From Amycolatopsis rubida (GTDB lineage: Bacteria; Actinomycetota; Actinomycetes; Mycobacteriales; Pseudonocardiaceae): a stretch of DNA of 64,000 nucleotides. This document shows positions 8,444 through 17,068 of the stretch, one piece after another (the first letter of the stretch is position 1; the number at the start of each line of letters is the position of its first letter). The notes under the pieces are model-generated. The model searched no databases and had not been told where the DNA came from. It saw nothing but the letters and a program-made list of their open reading frames with translations. The stretch lies in NCBI RefSeq assembly GCF_900115345.1, contig NZ_FOWC01000017.1, positions 115,284-179,283 on the forward strand. Direction: 5' to 3'. The translations under genes were made by a program, and so were the position numbers.

Positions 8444-10404
8444 TGCGCCCGGTCCTCCGCCCCGACCTGACCGCCCGGCTCTCCCGGCCCGGCGTCCGGT
8501 TCCGGCGGCTTCCCCTGTCCTCCTGGCTCGCCCTGGGCGGGCTGACCGTGCTCGGGCTCGTCGCGGTCCTCGGCACCGTCGTGGCCACGCACAATCCGGA
8601 CCTGCTCAGCACCGACACCGGCGGGCCCAGCGCGGCGCACTGGTTCGGCACCGACCAGTCCGGCCGCGACATCTTCTCCCGGCTCGTCGCGGGCACCCGC
8701 TGGTCGCTCGCGATCGGCCTCGGCGCGACGCTGCTGGCGCTGGTCGCGGGCGTCGTCGTCGGGTCGTTCGCGGCGACGTCCGGCCGCCGGGCCGACGGGC
8801 TGGTCATGCGGGTCCTCGACATCCTGATGGCCTTCCCCGGCATCGCGCTCGCCGCGGTGCTGGTGGCGGTGTTCGGCCGCGGCATTCTCGTGCTGATCCT
8901 CGCCATCGGCTTCCTCAACATGGCTCCGGTGGCGCGGGTGGTGCGGGCGAACGTGCTCGCGCAGTACGGCGAGGACTACGTCGCGGCCGAGCGGGTGATC
9001 GGCGCGAAACGGCTGTTCATCCTCGCCCGGCACGTCGCGGTCAACTGCGCCGCGCCGATCCTCGTGTACTGCACGGTGACGGTGGCGGACGCGATCGTGT
9101 TCGAGGCGTCGCTGTCGTTCATCGGCGCGGGGATCCAGCCGCCCGACCCGTCGTGGGGTTCGGTGCTGTCGGACGGCAAGGACCTCGTGCTGACCGGCGG
9201 CTGGTGGGCGACGCTGTTCCCCGGCCTGCTGATCCTGGCCACGGTGCTGGCGTTGAACGTCCTCTCCGAGGGGATCTCCGACGCTTGGGCCGCGCCGTCG
9301 GCTCGCACTGCGAAGGCGGCCGAAGCGGCACAGCACATCGAGCTGGCCCCGGAGACCACCGCTCCGGTGCTGCCGCTGCGAGGCCTGCGCGAAGCCGGGC
9401 AACGGCTGGCAGCGAAGGCGAGGGAGCTGTCCGGCCGGGAACCCGTGCTGGCGGTGGAGAATCTCGCGATCTCGTTCCCGGACCGGCACAACGGCGTGAA
9501 CGTCGTCGACGGAGTGTCCTTTTCGGTCCGTTCGGGCGAGGTGCTGGGACTGATCGGCGAATCGGGCTGCGGGAAATCGCTGACCGCGCTGTCGATCATG
9601 GGCCTGCAACCGGACACCGCGCGGCTCAGCGGCGAGATCCGGTTCGCCGGCGAAGACCTGCTCACCCTGAAGCCGAACGTCCGCCGCCGGCACCTCGGGC
9701 ACGACCTGGCGATGGTGTACCAGGACGCGCTCAGCTCGCTGAACCCGGCGATGACGATCCGCGCGCAGCTCAAGCAGTTCACCCGGCGCGGCGGCACGCG
9801 CACGCCGGAAGAGCTGCTGGAACTGGTCAACCTCGATCCGGGCCGGACGCTGCGGGCGTATCCGCACGAGCTCTCCGGCGGGCAACGGCAACGCGTCCTG
9901 ATCGCGATGGCATTGTCCCGCGGCCCGAAGCTGATCGTGGCCGACGAGCCGACAACGGCGCTCGACGTGACCGTGCAAGCGCAGATCATGGCGCTTTTGC
10001 TGCGGTTGCAGGAGGAACTGGGCTTCGCGCTGGTGCTGGTGTCGCACGACCTCGCGCTGGTATCCGACATCGCCGACCGGGTGGTGGTGATGTACGGCGG
10101 GCAGGTCGCCGAGACCGGCGCGACCGCGGCCGTCGTCGGCGCGCCGCAGCACCACTACACGCGTGGCCTGCTCAGCGCGGTGCTGTCGTTGGAGGAGAAC
10201 GAAGCGACGCTCACCCAGATCAAGGGCATCGTGCCCGCACCGGCGGACTTCCCGCCCGGCTGCCGGTTCGCGAACCGCTGTCCCGCCGCTCGCGGGCACT
10301 GCTTCGAGGTCGCGCCTGAGCCGTCGGGCGACGGACATCTCGTGGCTTGCCACTACCCCGCGGAGCGGCCAGTCGCGGCCGTCGTGGAAGGAGCGCAGGC
10401 ATGA
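8443..10404 (+). CDS. Fused ABC permease-ATPase (DppC-DppD fusion)
   Basis: A 653-residue protein joining two components that are usually separate. Residues 1 to about 290 are a DppC-like permease (EAA loop around NVLAQYGEDYVAAERVIGAK). After a charged linker of about 40 residues, an ATPase follows: Walker A GESGCGKS at about 372-379, signature LSGGQRQR at about 476, Walker B LIVADEPTT, and the oligopeptide-transporter C-terminal Cys motif PPGCRFANRCP near 605. No stop or restart separates the halves. ATG at 8443 overlaps the previous stop. It provides one permease and one nucleotide-binding domain to the importer, the second ATPase being encoded at 10487. Confidence 0.93.
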   Translation: MRPVLRPDLTARLSRPGVRFRRLPLSSWLALGGLTVLGLVAVLGTVVATHNPDLLSTDTGGPSAAHWFGTDQSGRDIFSRLVAGTRWSLAIGLGATLLALVAGVVVGSFAATSGRRADGLVMRVLDILMAFPGIALAAVLVAVFGRGILVLILAIGFLNMAPVARVVRANVLAQYGEDYVAAERVIGAKRLFILARHVAVNCAAPILVYCTVTVADAIVFEASLSFIGAGIQPPDPSWGSVLSDGKDLVLTGGWWATLFPGLLILATVLALNVLSEGISDAWAAPSARTAKAAEAAQHIELAPETTAPVLPLRGLREAGQRLAAKARELSGREPVLAVENLAISFPDRHNGVNVVDGVSFSVRSGEVLGLIGESGCGKSLTALSIMGLQPDTARLSGEIRFAGEDLLTLKPNVRRRHLGHDLAMVYQDALSSLNPAMTIRAQLKQFTRRGGTRTPEELLELVNLDPGRTLRAYPHELSGGQRQRVLIAMALSRGPKLIVADEPTTALDVTVQAQIMALLLRLQEELGFALVLVSHDLALVSDIADRVVVMYGGQVAETGATAAVVGAPQHHYTRGLLSAVLSLEENEATLTQIKGIVPAPADFPPGCRFANRCPAARGHCFEVAPEPSGDGHLVACHYPAERPVAAVVEGAQA

Positions 10405-10490
10405 GCGCAGCTTGCCAGCGAATCATGACTGTTCTCACCGGAATCTCCCGATCGATCAGCGCGCAGCTGCTCAAGGAGGTCTCGGCATGA
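10401..10490 (+). CDS. 29-codon intercistronic mini-ORF, coupling element copy 1
   Basis: This small frame exactly fills the gap between the permease-ATPase and the next ATPase gene. Its ATG overlaps the upstream TGA (ATGA) and its own TGA overlaps the downstream ATG (ATGA). The peptide begins MSAACQRIM and ends QLLKEVSA. A second copy with the same ends (MSAARKRII, KLLKEAV) links two genes of an unrelated exporter at 28338. The LLKE codons contain AAGGAGG, a strong ribosome site for the downstream gene, so the element probably serves translational coupling. Whether the peptide has any function is unknown. Confidence 0.55.
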   Translation: MSAACQRIMTVLTGISRSISAQLLKEVSA

Positions 10491-11446
10491 GCCTCGTCGA
10501 AGTCGACGGTGTGCATGTGGTGCACAGGATCCGCGGGGCCGGTCTGTTCGGCCACGACCGCGTTTACGCGCTCACCGACGCGACCATCGCCATCGCGAAA
10601 GGCGAAACCGTCGGCGTAGTAGGGGAATCGGGCTGCGGGAAGTCCACTTTGGCCAAAGTGCTGGTCGGGCTCCAGAAGCCCACCTCCGGCATGGTGCGCT
10701 ACGCGGGCCGGCCCCTGTCCGCGCTGCGTCCGGCCGAACTGGGCCGAACCGTGGGCATGATCTTCCAGGACCCCTCGACCGCGCTGAACCGGCGGCTGCC
10801 GGTGGCGAAGATCCTGCGCGACCCGCTCGACGTGCACCAGATCGGCACGGCCGAGGAGCGCGCCGAACGGGTCCGGGAGCTGATGAACCTCGTCGGGCTG
10901 CCGTCCAGTGTGGCCGACGCGCTGCCGTCGCAACTGTCGGGCGGACAGCGGCAGCGCGTGGCGATCGCCCGCGCGCTCGCCCTGCGGCCGGCGTTGCTGG
11001 TGGCCGACGAGCCGACGTCCGCTTTGGACGTTTCGGTGCGGGCGCAGATCCTGAACCTGTTGCTGGAACTGCGCGAGCAGCTCGAACTGGCGATGGTGTT
11101 CGTGTCGCACGACATCCAGACCGTGCGCCGGATGAGCGACCGCATCGTGACGATGTACCTCGGCCGGATCGTCGAACAGGCCCCGGCCGCCGAACTGCCG
11201 CACCACGCGCGTCATCCGTACACCCGCGCGCTGTTCTCGGCGACGCCGAGCCTGCTGCATCCCGTGGAACCGATCGTCCTCGGCGGACCCGTGCCGTCGG
11301 CGACCGCGCCGCCGCCCGGCTGCCCGTTCCACACCCGCTGCCCGAAAGCCACCGATGAGTGCTCCCTCGCCTTGCCACCGCAGTCCGGGCCGGACGAGCA
11401 CACCTACCGCTGCATCCACCCAGAAATCGGAGTGACTGCCTCATGA
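10487..11446 (+). CDS. ABC transporter ATP-binding protein, DppF/OppF-like
   Basis: A 319-residue ATPase of the oligopeptide importer family. Walker A GESGCGKST is at about residues 47-55, the Q-loop at IFQDPSTALNRR, signature LSGGQRQR near 150, Walker B LLVADEPTS near 172, and the H-loop in VFVSHD. The C-terminal motif PPGCPFHTRCP marks the subfamily. ATG at 10487 is preceded by AAGGAGG inside the mini-ORF. It is the partner nucleotide-binding subunit for the fused permease-ATPase and overlaps the following aldolase gene by four bases. Confidence 0.95.
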   Translation: MSLVEVDGVHVVHRIRGAGLFGHDRVYALTDATIAIAKGETVGVVGESGCGKSTLAKVLVGLQKPTSGMVRYAGRPLSALRPAELGRTVGMIFQDPSTALNRRLPVAKILRDPLDVHQIGTAEERAERVRELMNLVGLPSSVADALPSQLSGGQRQRVAIARALALRPALLVADEPTSALDVSVRAQILNLLLELREQLELAMVFVSHDIQTVRRMSDRIVTMYLGRIVEQAPAAELPHHARHPYTRALFSATPSLLHPVEPIVLGGPVPSATAPPPGCPFHTRCPKATDECSLALPPQSGPDEHTYRCIHPEIGVTAS

Positions 11447-12372
11447 CTGCGCCCAGGTTCGCCGGCATCATCCCGCCGCTGTGCACGCCGTTCCACGACG
11501 ATTTCACCGTGGACACCGCGTCGCTGCGGCGGCACATCGAATTCCAGCTCGACGCCGGCGTGCACGGGATCTTCGTGCTCGGATCGTCCAGCGAGGTCGC
11601 CTTCCTGCCCGACGACCAGCGCCGGAGCACCGTCGAAACCGCGGTCGACCAGGTCGCCGGGCGGGTTCCGGTGCTCGCCGGCTGTATCGACATGACGACC
11701 CTGCGCGTCGCGGAGCACGTGAAGACCGCCGAAGCGGCCGGCGCGGACGCCATCGTGGTGACCGCGCCGTACTACACGCGCACGCACGTCGCGGAGATCG
11801 ACCGGCACTTCCGGCTCCTGCACGAGCGGACGTCGCTGCCGATCTTCGCCTACGACATCCCGGTGGCCGTGCACACGAAGCTCGACCGCGAACTGGTGCT
11901 GGACCTGGCCGCGGACGGCGTTCTGGCCGGGCTCAAGGATTCCAGCGGCGACGAGGCCGGGTTCCGGACGGTGCTGCAGCAACGGCGCGAACGCGGACTG
12001 GAGCGCTTCGCCGTGTTCACCGGCTCCGAACTGCTCGTGGACGTCGCGCTCGCGCAGGGCGCGGACGGCGCGGTGCCCGGGCTCGGAAACGTCGACCCGG
12101 TCGGCTACGTGCTGATCTACGACCACTTCCGCGGCGGCAATCCGCAGGCCGCGCGGCGCGAGCAGGAACGGCTGCTGACCCTGTTCAGCATTACCGACGT
12201 GGCCCCGCCGAACCGGATGGGCCGCGGTTCGGCCGCGCTCGGCGCGTTCAAGGCGTCGATGAAGATGCGCGGATTCATCGACAACGCGGTGATGGCACCG
12301 CCGCAACTCCCCCTCAACGACGACGAACTGCTGCGGATCAAGGGAAAGCTAGCGGAAGCGGGTCTCCTCTGA
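11443..12372 (+). CDS. Dihydrodipicolinate synthase / N-acetylneuraminate lyase family aldolase
   Basis: A 309-residue class I aldolase with a TIM barrel. The Schiff-base lysine is K165 in AGLKDSSGD and the catalytic tyrosine is Y137 in IFAYDIP; these numbers coincide with Tyr137 and Lys165 of Escherichia coli NanA. The carboxylate-binding motif is GSSSE at 47-51, close to GSTGE of NanA. In an operon with a secreted sialidase the natural reading is sialic acid cleavage to N-acetylmannosamine and pyruvate. 2-keto-3-deoxy-sugar-acid aldolase is the main alternative, because the family is hard to split by sequence. The start overlaps the ATPase stop (ATGA). Confidence 0.85.
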   Translation: MTAPRFAGIIPPLCTPFHDDFTVDTASLRRHIEFQLDAGVHGIFVLGSSSEVAFLPDDQRRSTVETAVDQVAGRVPVLAGCIDMTTLRVAEHVKTAEAAGADAIVVTAPYYTRTHVAEIDRHFRLLHERTSLPIFAYDIPVAVHTKLDRELVLDLAADGVLAGLKDSSGDEAGFRTVLQQRRERGLERFAVFTGSELLVDVALAQGADGAVPGLGNVDPVGYVLIYDHFRGGNPQAARREQERLLTLFSITDVAPPNRMGRGSAALGAFKASMKMRGFIDNAVMAPPQLPLNDDELLRIKGKLAEAGLL

Positions 12373-14378
12373 TGGATCGGCTGTACTACGGCGGGGACTA
12401 CAACCCCGAGCATTGGTCGCCCGAGGTGTGGGCGGAAGATGTGAAACTGATGGCCGAGGCTTCGGTTTCGATGGTGACGGCCGGGATTTTCTCCTGGGCG
12501 CAGGTGGAACCGCGGCCGGGCGAATTCGATTTCGGCTGGTTCGACACGGTGCTGGACAATCTCGCCGCCGGCGGCGTCCGGGCCTGCCTCGCCACCATGA
12601 CGGCTTCGCCGCCGCCGTGGCTTTCGCACCGGTATCCGGAAATCCTGCCGGTGCGCGCGGACGGAACCCGGCTGTCCGCCGGTGCGCGGCAGCAGTTCTG
12701 CCCGTCCAGCCCGGTGTTCCGTGAGCACGCCGCCCGGCTGGTCGAACAGGTCGCCACCCGGTACGCCGGGCATCCGGCGCTGGAAATGTGGCACATCGGC
12801 AATGAGTTCGGCTGCCACATCCGCGCCTGCTATTGCGATGAGTCCGCAATGGACTTCCGACGCTGGCTCACCGAGCGCTACGGCGGCATCGAGGCGTTGA
12901 ACGAGGCCTGGAGCACGACTTTCTGGTCGCAGCGGTACTCCGAGTTCGACGAGATCCAGCCGCCGCGCGTCGCGCCGACCTTCCCGAACCCGGCGCATCA
13001 GCTGGACTACCACCGGTTCTCCTCCGACGCTTCGCTGCGCTGCTACCTCAACGAGCGCGAGGTGCTGGCCCGGATCACGCCGGACGTCCCGGTGACCACG
13101 AACTTCGTCGGCCTGGTGCAGAAGTCACTCGACTGGAACAAGTGGGCGCCGCACGAGGACATCGTGAGCCTCGACTCCTACCCCGACCCCTACGATCCGC
13201 GCGGGCACCTGGAAGCGGCTTTCGCCTACGACCTGGTCCGGTCCGCCAAGGACGGTCAGCCGTGGCTGCTGCTGGAGCAGGCGCCGAGCGCGGTGAACTG
13301 GCGCACCCGCAACAGCCCGAAGCCGCCGGGAACGATGCGGCTGGGCAGCTGGCAGGCGGTCGCCCGCGGCGCGGACGCGGTGCTGTTCTTCCAGTGGCGG
13401 CAAACTCCGGGCGGGGCCAAGAAGTTCCACTCCGCGATGGTGCCGCACGGCGGTCCGGACACCCGTACGTTCCGCGAGGTGCGCGACCTGGGCCAGGAGC
13501 TGGCGTCGCTGCCGCAGCTGGCGGACAGCCGGGTGAAGGCCGACGTCGCGGTGCTGCACGACTGGAACAGCTGGTGGGCGCTGGAGCTGAACTCGCATCC
13601 CTCGGACGACCTCAGCCAGCTCGACGCGCACCTCGCGCACTACGCGCCGCTCTTCGACGCGAACGTCACCTGCGACGTCGTGCACCCGTCGCGCGACCTG
13701 TCCGGCTACCGGCTCGTCGTGGCGCCCAATCTGTACCTGATGGACAGTGCGGTCGCGGCCAATCTACGCTCCTATGTGGAGGGTGGCGGGCATCTGGCGG
13801 TGTCGTTCTTCTCCGGCATCGCCGACGAGAACGACCGGGTGTACACCGGCGGTTATCCCGCGCCCCTGCGGGACGTTCTCGGCCTGCGCGTCGACGAATT
13901 CTGGCCGCTGCCCGAGGGCGGTTCCACGACGCTCGACCTCGACGGCGCGACCGTCAGCGCCACGATCTGGTCCGAATGGATCGAAACCGAAGGCGCGGAC
14001 GTCGTCGCCGCTTTCGCCGAAGGCCCGCTAGCCGGTCGTCCCGCGCTCACGCGGCACGAGTTCGGCTCGGGCGTGGCGTGGTACCTGGGCACCCGGCCGG
14101 ACGCGGGGGTCATGCGCACGCTCTTCGACCGGATCACCGCCGAGGCCGGAGTTTCGCCGGTGCTGCCCGGGTTGCCGGACGGCGTCCAGGCAATCGTGCG
14201 GCACGGTTCCGACGACTATCTGTTCCTGCTCAACCACAACGCCGAAGCCGTCACGGTTTCCCTGCCTTCACCGGGTACCGATTTGCTCGCCGACCCCGCC
14301 CAGCCCTCGTCCGAAGTGGAACTGGCCGCGCACGGCGTGGCCGTCCTTTCCGGACAGTTCGGAACGGAGACCAGATGA
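12372..14378 (+). CDS. Beta-galactosidase, glycoside hydrolase family 42
   Basis: A 668-residue GH42 enzyme. It opens with YYGGDYNPEHW, the family signature; the acid/base glutamate is E145 in WHIGNEFG and the nucleophile is E302 in WLLLEQAPS. Cysteines in QQFCPSS and CHIRACYC match the zinc cluster of this family. A beta-sandwich trimerisation domain (SYVEGGGHLAVSFFSG) and a small C-terminal domain follow. There is no signal peptide, so it acts in the cytoplasm on imported galactosides. It starts within the TGATG junction with the aldolase gene. In sialoglycans galactose is the sugar exposed once sialic acid is removed, which fits this order. Confidence 0.95.
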   Translation: MDRLYYGGDYNPEHWSPEVWAEDVKLMAEASVSMVTAGIFSWAQVEPRPGEFDFGWFDTVLDNLAAGGVRACLATMTASPPPWLSHRYPEILPVRADGTRLSAGARQQFCPSSPVFREHAARLVEQVATRYAGHPALEMWHIGNEFGCHIRACYCDESAMDFRRWLTERYGGIEALNEAWSTTFWSQRYSEFDEIQPPRVAPTFPNPAHQLDYHRFSSDASLRCYLNEREVLARITPDVPVTTNFVGLVQKSLDWNKWAPHEDIVSLDSYPDPYDPRGHLEAAFAYDLVRSAKDGQPWLLLEQAPSAVNWRTRNSPKPPGTMRLGSWQAVARGADAVLFFQWRQTPGGAKKFHSAMVPHGGPDTRTFREVRDLGQELASLPQLADSRVKADVAVLHDWNSWWALELNSHPSDDLSQLDAHLAHYAPLFDANVTCDVVHPSRDLSGYRLVVAPNLYLMDSAVAANLRSYVEGGGHLAVSFFSGIADENDRVYTGGYPAPLRDVLGLRVDEFWPLPEGGSTTLDLDGATVSATIWSEWIETEGADVVAAFAEGPLAGRPALTRHEFGSGVAWYLGTRPDAGVMRTLFDRITAEAGVSPVLPGLPDGVQAIVRHGSDDYLFLLNHNAEAVTVSLPSPGTDLLADPAQPSSEVELAAHGVAVLSGQFGTETR

Positions 14379-16204
14379 GAACCGCCCTTCGCGTGGTGCT
14401 GGCGTTCGTGCTGCTGGCTTTCCTCGCTCCCGCCGGTTCGGCGCAGGCCGCCCCGCGATTCGAGCAGGAAGCGCTCTTCAACCCGCATCAGGAAACCGGC
14501 TACGCGTGTTTCCGGATCCCGGCGATCGTCCGCAGCACACACGGCACGCTGCTGGCCTTCGCCGAGGGCCGCAAGGACAACTGCGGCGACACCGGCGACA
14601 TCGACCTGGTGCTGAAACGGTCCGCCGACGGCGGAACCACCTGGTCGCCGCTGCAGGTGGTCAACCGCGGCGGCGGGGACACCCACGGCAACCCAGTGCC
14701 CATTGTGGACGCCAAGACCGGCCGGATCGTCCTGATCACCACGTACAACAAGGGCCGCACCGACGACAAGGGCTGCGACGTGCCGTGCCCGCGCACGCCG
14801 CACTCGCAGTACAGCACCGACGACGGCCGCACCTGGTCCACGCCAGTCGACATCAGCGAGCGGGCGAAGCTGCCCGCGTGGGATTCCTGGTACGCCTCGG
14901 GTCCGGTGCACGGCATCCAGCTCCAGCACGGCAGGCACGCGGGCCGGCTCGTCTTCGGAGTGAACGCCGAACGCAGTGACGGCGCCAATTCCGTCGAAAA
15001 CTACGCCGGTCTCGTCTACAGCGACGACGGCGGTTCCTCCTGGCACGTCGGCGCTGTCGACAACTACCCGCATCCGGTGAGCGGCACCTTCACGCAAAAG
15101 CCCTCGGAAGTCAGTGTCGTGGAACTGCCGGACGGCACGATTTACGCCGGGGGCCGCGAACAGAGCGGCACCGACATCGGCAACCGCGACTACGCGTTGA
15201 GCCGGGACGGCGGCGAAACGTTCTCCCAGCGCTTCACCACGATCCCCGACCTCGTGACGCCGATGGTGCAAGGTTCGCTGCTGCGCCTGGACCGTCCCGG
15301 CGGCAAGCGGATCCTGTTCGCCTCTCCCGCCGACACCGACCGGCGGCGCTGGATGACCATCCGTTCGTCCTATGACGACGGTCGCACCTGGGAAAACGCC
15401 GACCAGGGCACGCGGGTCACGACGGACTGGTCGGGCTACTCCGACCTGGTCCAGCTCAGCGGCCCACAGGACAGGAACGCGAAGATCGGCCTGATGTACG
15501 AGGGCGGCGCGGTGGACGCCCGAGACGAGATCCGCTTCGCCCGCTTCGACGAGAACTACCTCGGCTGGAAGCGTTCGCCGGGAGTGTCCACTCCGGACGT
15601 CGCGAGTGGACGGCCGGCTCGCGTCCTCGGCGACGCCAGTGTGATTCCTGGCAAGTTCGGCAAGGCGGTCCAGCTGAAGAACGGCTTCGTCCGCGTCCCG
15701 TACTCGCCTGCGCAACTGGTGGGCTCAGCCGACTTCACCTTCTCCACCTGGGTCAGCTACGGCGCGGTGAAAGACCCGCAGCCTCTCCTGTGGCTGGGCG
15801 GCATGGGCTCGACCGCGCCGCAGCTGTGGCTCCGCGCCGAACCCGCGTCGCATCGTCTGATCGCGATGATGACCACCGCGGCCGGAAGCAAGTCGGTCAC
15901 CACGCAGTCGGCGTACGACGATCAGCGGTGGCACCACGTGGCGCTTCAGCGGTCGGGCGGCCAGCTCCGCATCCTGGTCGACGGCGCGGTGGCCGCCTCC
16001 GGCCCGGACTCGCCCGGTTCGGTCACCCAGACCGTCTCGTTCCAGCTGTGGCTGGGCGAACGTCTGGACGGCGCGCAGCACCTGTCCGGCACACTGGACG
16101 ACAGCCGCCTGTTCCGGAGGGCACTGTCCACTGCGGAACTGACTGCGGTCCGCGCCGGGAAACCGGTCCCGGGCGCGGTTATGGCGCTTCCCTTCGACCG
16201 GTAG
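14375..16204 (+). CDS. Secreted exo-alpha-sialidase (GH33) with C-terminal LamG-type domain
   Basis: A 609-residue protein with a Sec signal peptide (LRVVLAFVLLAFLAP, cleavage expected after AQA near residue 26). The catalytic propeller starts with the sialidase FRIP motif (F46-P49, R47 in the arginine triad) and has several Asp-box repeats: SADGGTTW, STDDGRTW, SDDGGSSW, SRDGGETF. KPSEVSVVEL probably supplies the glutamate that activates the tyrosine nucleophile, perhaps in WSGYSDLVQL. Residues from about 430 form a concanavalin/LamG-like domain (FTFSTWVSYG, WHHVALQRSGGQLRILVDG) likely to bind glycan. It overlaps the galactosidase stop (ATGA) and ends the operon. Confidence 0.93.
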   Translation: MRTALRVVLAFVLLAFLAPAGSAQAAPRFEQEALFNPHQETGYACFRIPAIVRSTHGTLLAFAEGRKDNCGDTGDIDLVLKRSADGGTTWSPLQVVNRGGGDTHGNPVPIVDAKTGRIVLITTYNKGRTDDKGCDVPCPRTPHSQYSTDDGRTWSTPVDISERAKLPAWDSWYASGPVHGIQLQHGRHAGRLVFGVNAERSDGANSVENYAGLVYSDDGGSSWHVGAVDNYPHPVSGTFTQKPSEVSVVELPDGTIYAGGREQSGTDIGNRDYALSRDGGETFSQRFTTIPDLVTPMVQGSLLRLDRPGGKRILFASPADTDRRRWMTIRSSYDDGRTWENADQGTRVTTDWSGYSDLVQLSGPQDRNAKIGLMYEGGAVDARDEIRFARFDENYLGWKRSPGVSTPDVASGRPARVLGDASVIPGKFGKAVQLKNGFVRVPYSPAQLVGSADFTFSTWVSYGAVKDPQPLLWLGGMGSTAPQLWLRAEPASHRLIAMMTTAAGSKSVTTQSAYDDQRWHHVALQRSGGQLRILVDGAVAASGPDSPGSVTQTVSFQLWLGERLDGAQHLSGTLDDSRLFRRALSTAELTAVRAGKPVPGAVMALPFDR

Positions 16205-16209
16205 CGCAC

Positions 16210-16246
16210 CGGCTGAAGCCGGGTGGCCGCCACCCGGCTTCAGCCG
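16210..16246. terminator. Bidirectional terminator between sialidase and TauE genes
   Basis: Perfect 18-base arms at 16210-16227 (starting CGGCTGAAGCCGGG) and 16229-16246 separate the convergent genes. The right arm contains the TauE stop codon. The inner pairs probably open into a small loop. Confidence 0.75.
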
Positions 16247-16965
16247 TGCAACGCGAGATACGGCGCGATCCCGACCAGCACCGCGATGAGGGCGGCTTTG
16301 AGCGTCTTGGCCGGCAACGCGTGCGCGATCCGCCAGCCGATCAACACCCCCGCCAGCTCCGGGATCCCGACAATCGCCGCCAGCCGCCAGTCGACCGCGC
16401 CGTGCAGGACGTACCCGAGCGTCCCGACGCTGGCGATCACCACCGACTGCGCCTGCGCGGCGGCGAGCGCCCCGAGCACCGGCATCCCGGCGACGACCAG
16501 CAACGGCACCGCCAGCATCGGCCCGCCGACCCCGACCAGTCCCGCGACCACCGCGACGCCCGCCCCGATCGCCCCCGCGATCGGCAGCCCGACCGCCCGC
16601 TCCCGCCCCTTCAACCCGACGAACACCGCCACGACCAGCGCGAACCCGCCGAGCACGATCCCGAACGCCTTCGCCGACACCCACGAGTTCAGCAGCACGC
16701 CCAGCGGAGTCCCGACGGTCGCGGCCGCGGCGAGAACTCCCGCCACCCGCCGGGTTTCGGGTTCGCGCAACTGTCCGGAATGGACAAAAGCGGCGCTGCC
16801 GAGAATCCCGGTGGCCACGTGCGTGACGATCGCCGTGCCCGCCACCTGCGCCGGGGTGAGCGAGGTGAAGACGAACAGCCCGACGGTCGCGAGCACTCCG
16901 CCAGGTCCGACGGCGGTGATGCCGATCCCGGCCAGCAGGCCGGTGACGATGAGCGCGACGATCAC
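16240..16965 (-). CDS. TauE/SafE family membrane transporter
   Basis: A 241-residue integral membrane protein with about eight helices, arranged as the two repeats of the TauE/SafE (sulfite/sulfoacetate exporter) family. The two repeat signatures GIGITAVGPGG and GLVGVGGPML are visible at the starts of the halves. GTG at 16965 is preferred because GGAGG lies eight bases upstream; a longer frame reaches into the hairpin at 17014 and is not credible. Family members export sulfite, sulfonates or small organic acids. The GntR-UTRA gene upstream on the same strand probably regulates it. Confidence 0.88.
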   Translation of the reverse strand: MIVALIVTGLLAGIGITAVGPGGVLATVGLFVFTSLTPAQVAGTAIVTHVATGILGSAAFVHSGQLREPETRRVAGVLAAAATVGTPLGVLLNSWVSAKAFGIVLGGFALVVAVFVGLKGRERAVGLPIAGAIGAGVAVVAGLVGVGGPMLAVPLLVVAGMPVLGALAAAQAQSVVIASVGTLGYVLHGAVDWRLAAIVGIPELAGVLIGWRIAHALPAKTLKAALIAVLVGIAPYLALHG

Positions 16966-17013
16966 CTTGGGCACCTCCGGAAGTCGTTCCCTGGCCTGCG
17001 TTCCGCCCGGACT

Positions 17014-17057
17014 TCGTGCGTGTTCATCCCGGTCAGAACCGGGATGAACACGCACGA
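17014..17057. repeat. Intergenic inverted repeat, family B copy 1
   Basis: Perfect 20-base arms TCGTGCGTGTTCATCCCGGT (17014-17033) and its complement (17038-17057) enclose the loop CAGA. The same core, GTGTTCnTnCCGGT with its complement, recurs at 23310, 48375 and, more diverged, at 63105 and 63187. Here it lies between two genes of the same direction, so it may attenuate TauE expression. Confidence 0.8.
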
Positions 17058-17068
17058 GGCTCGCCGGA

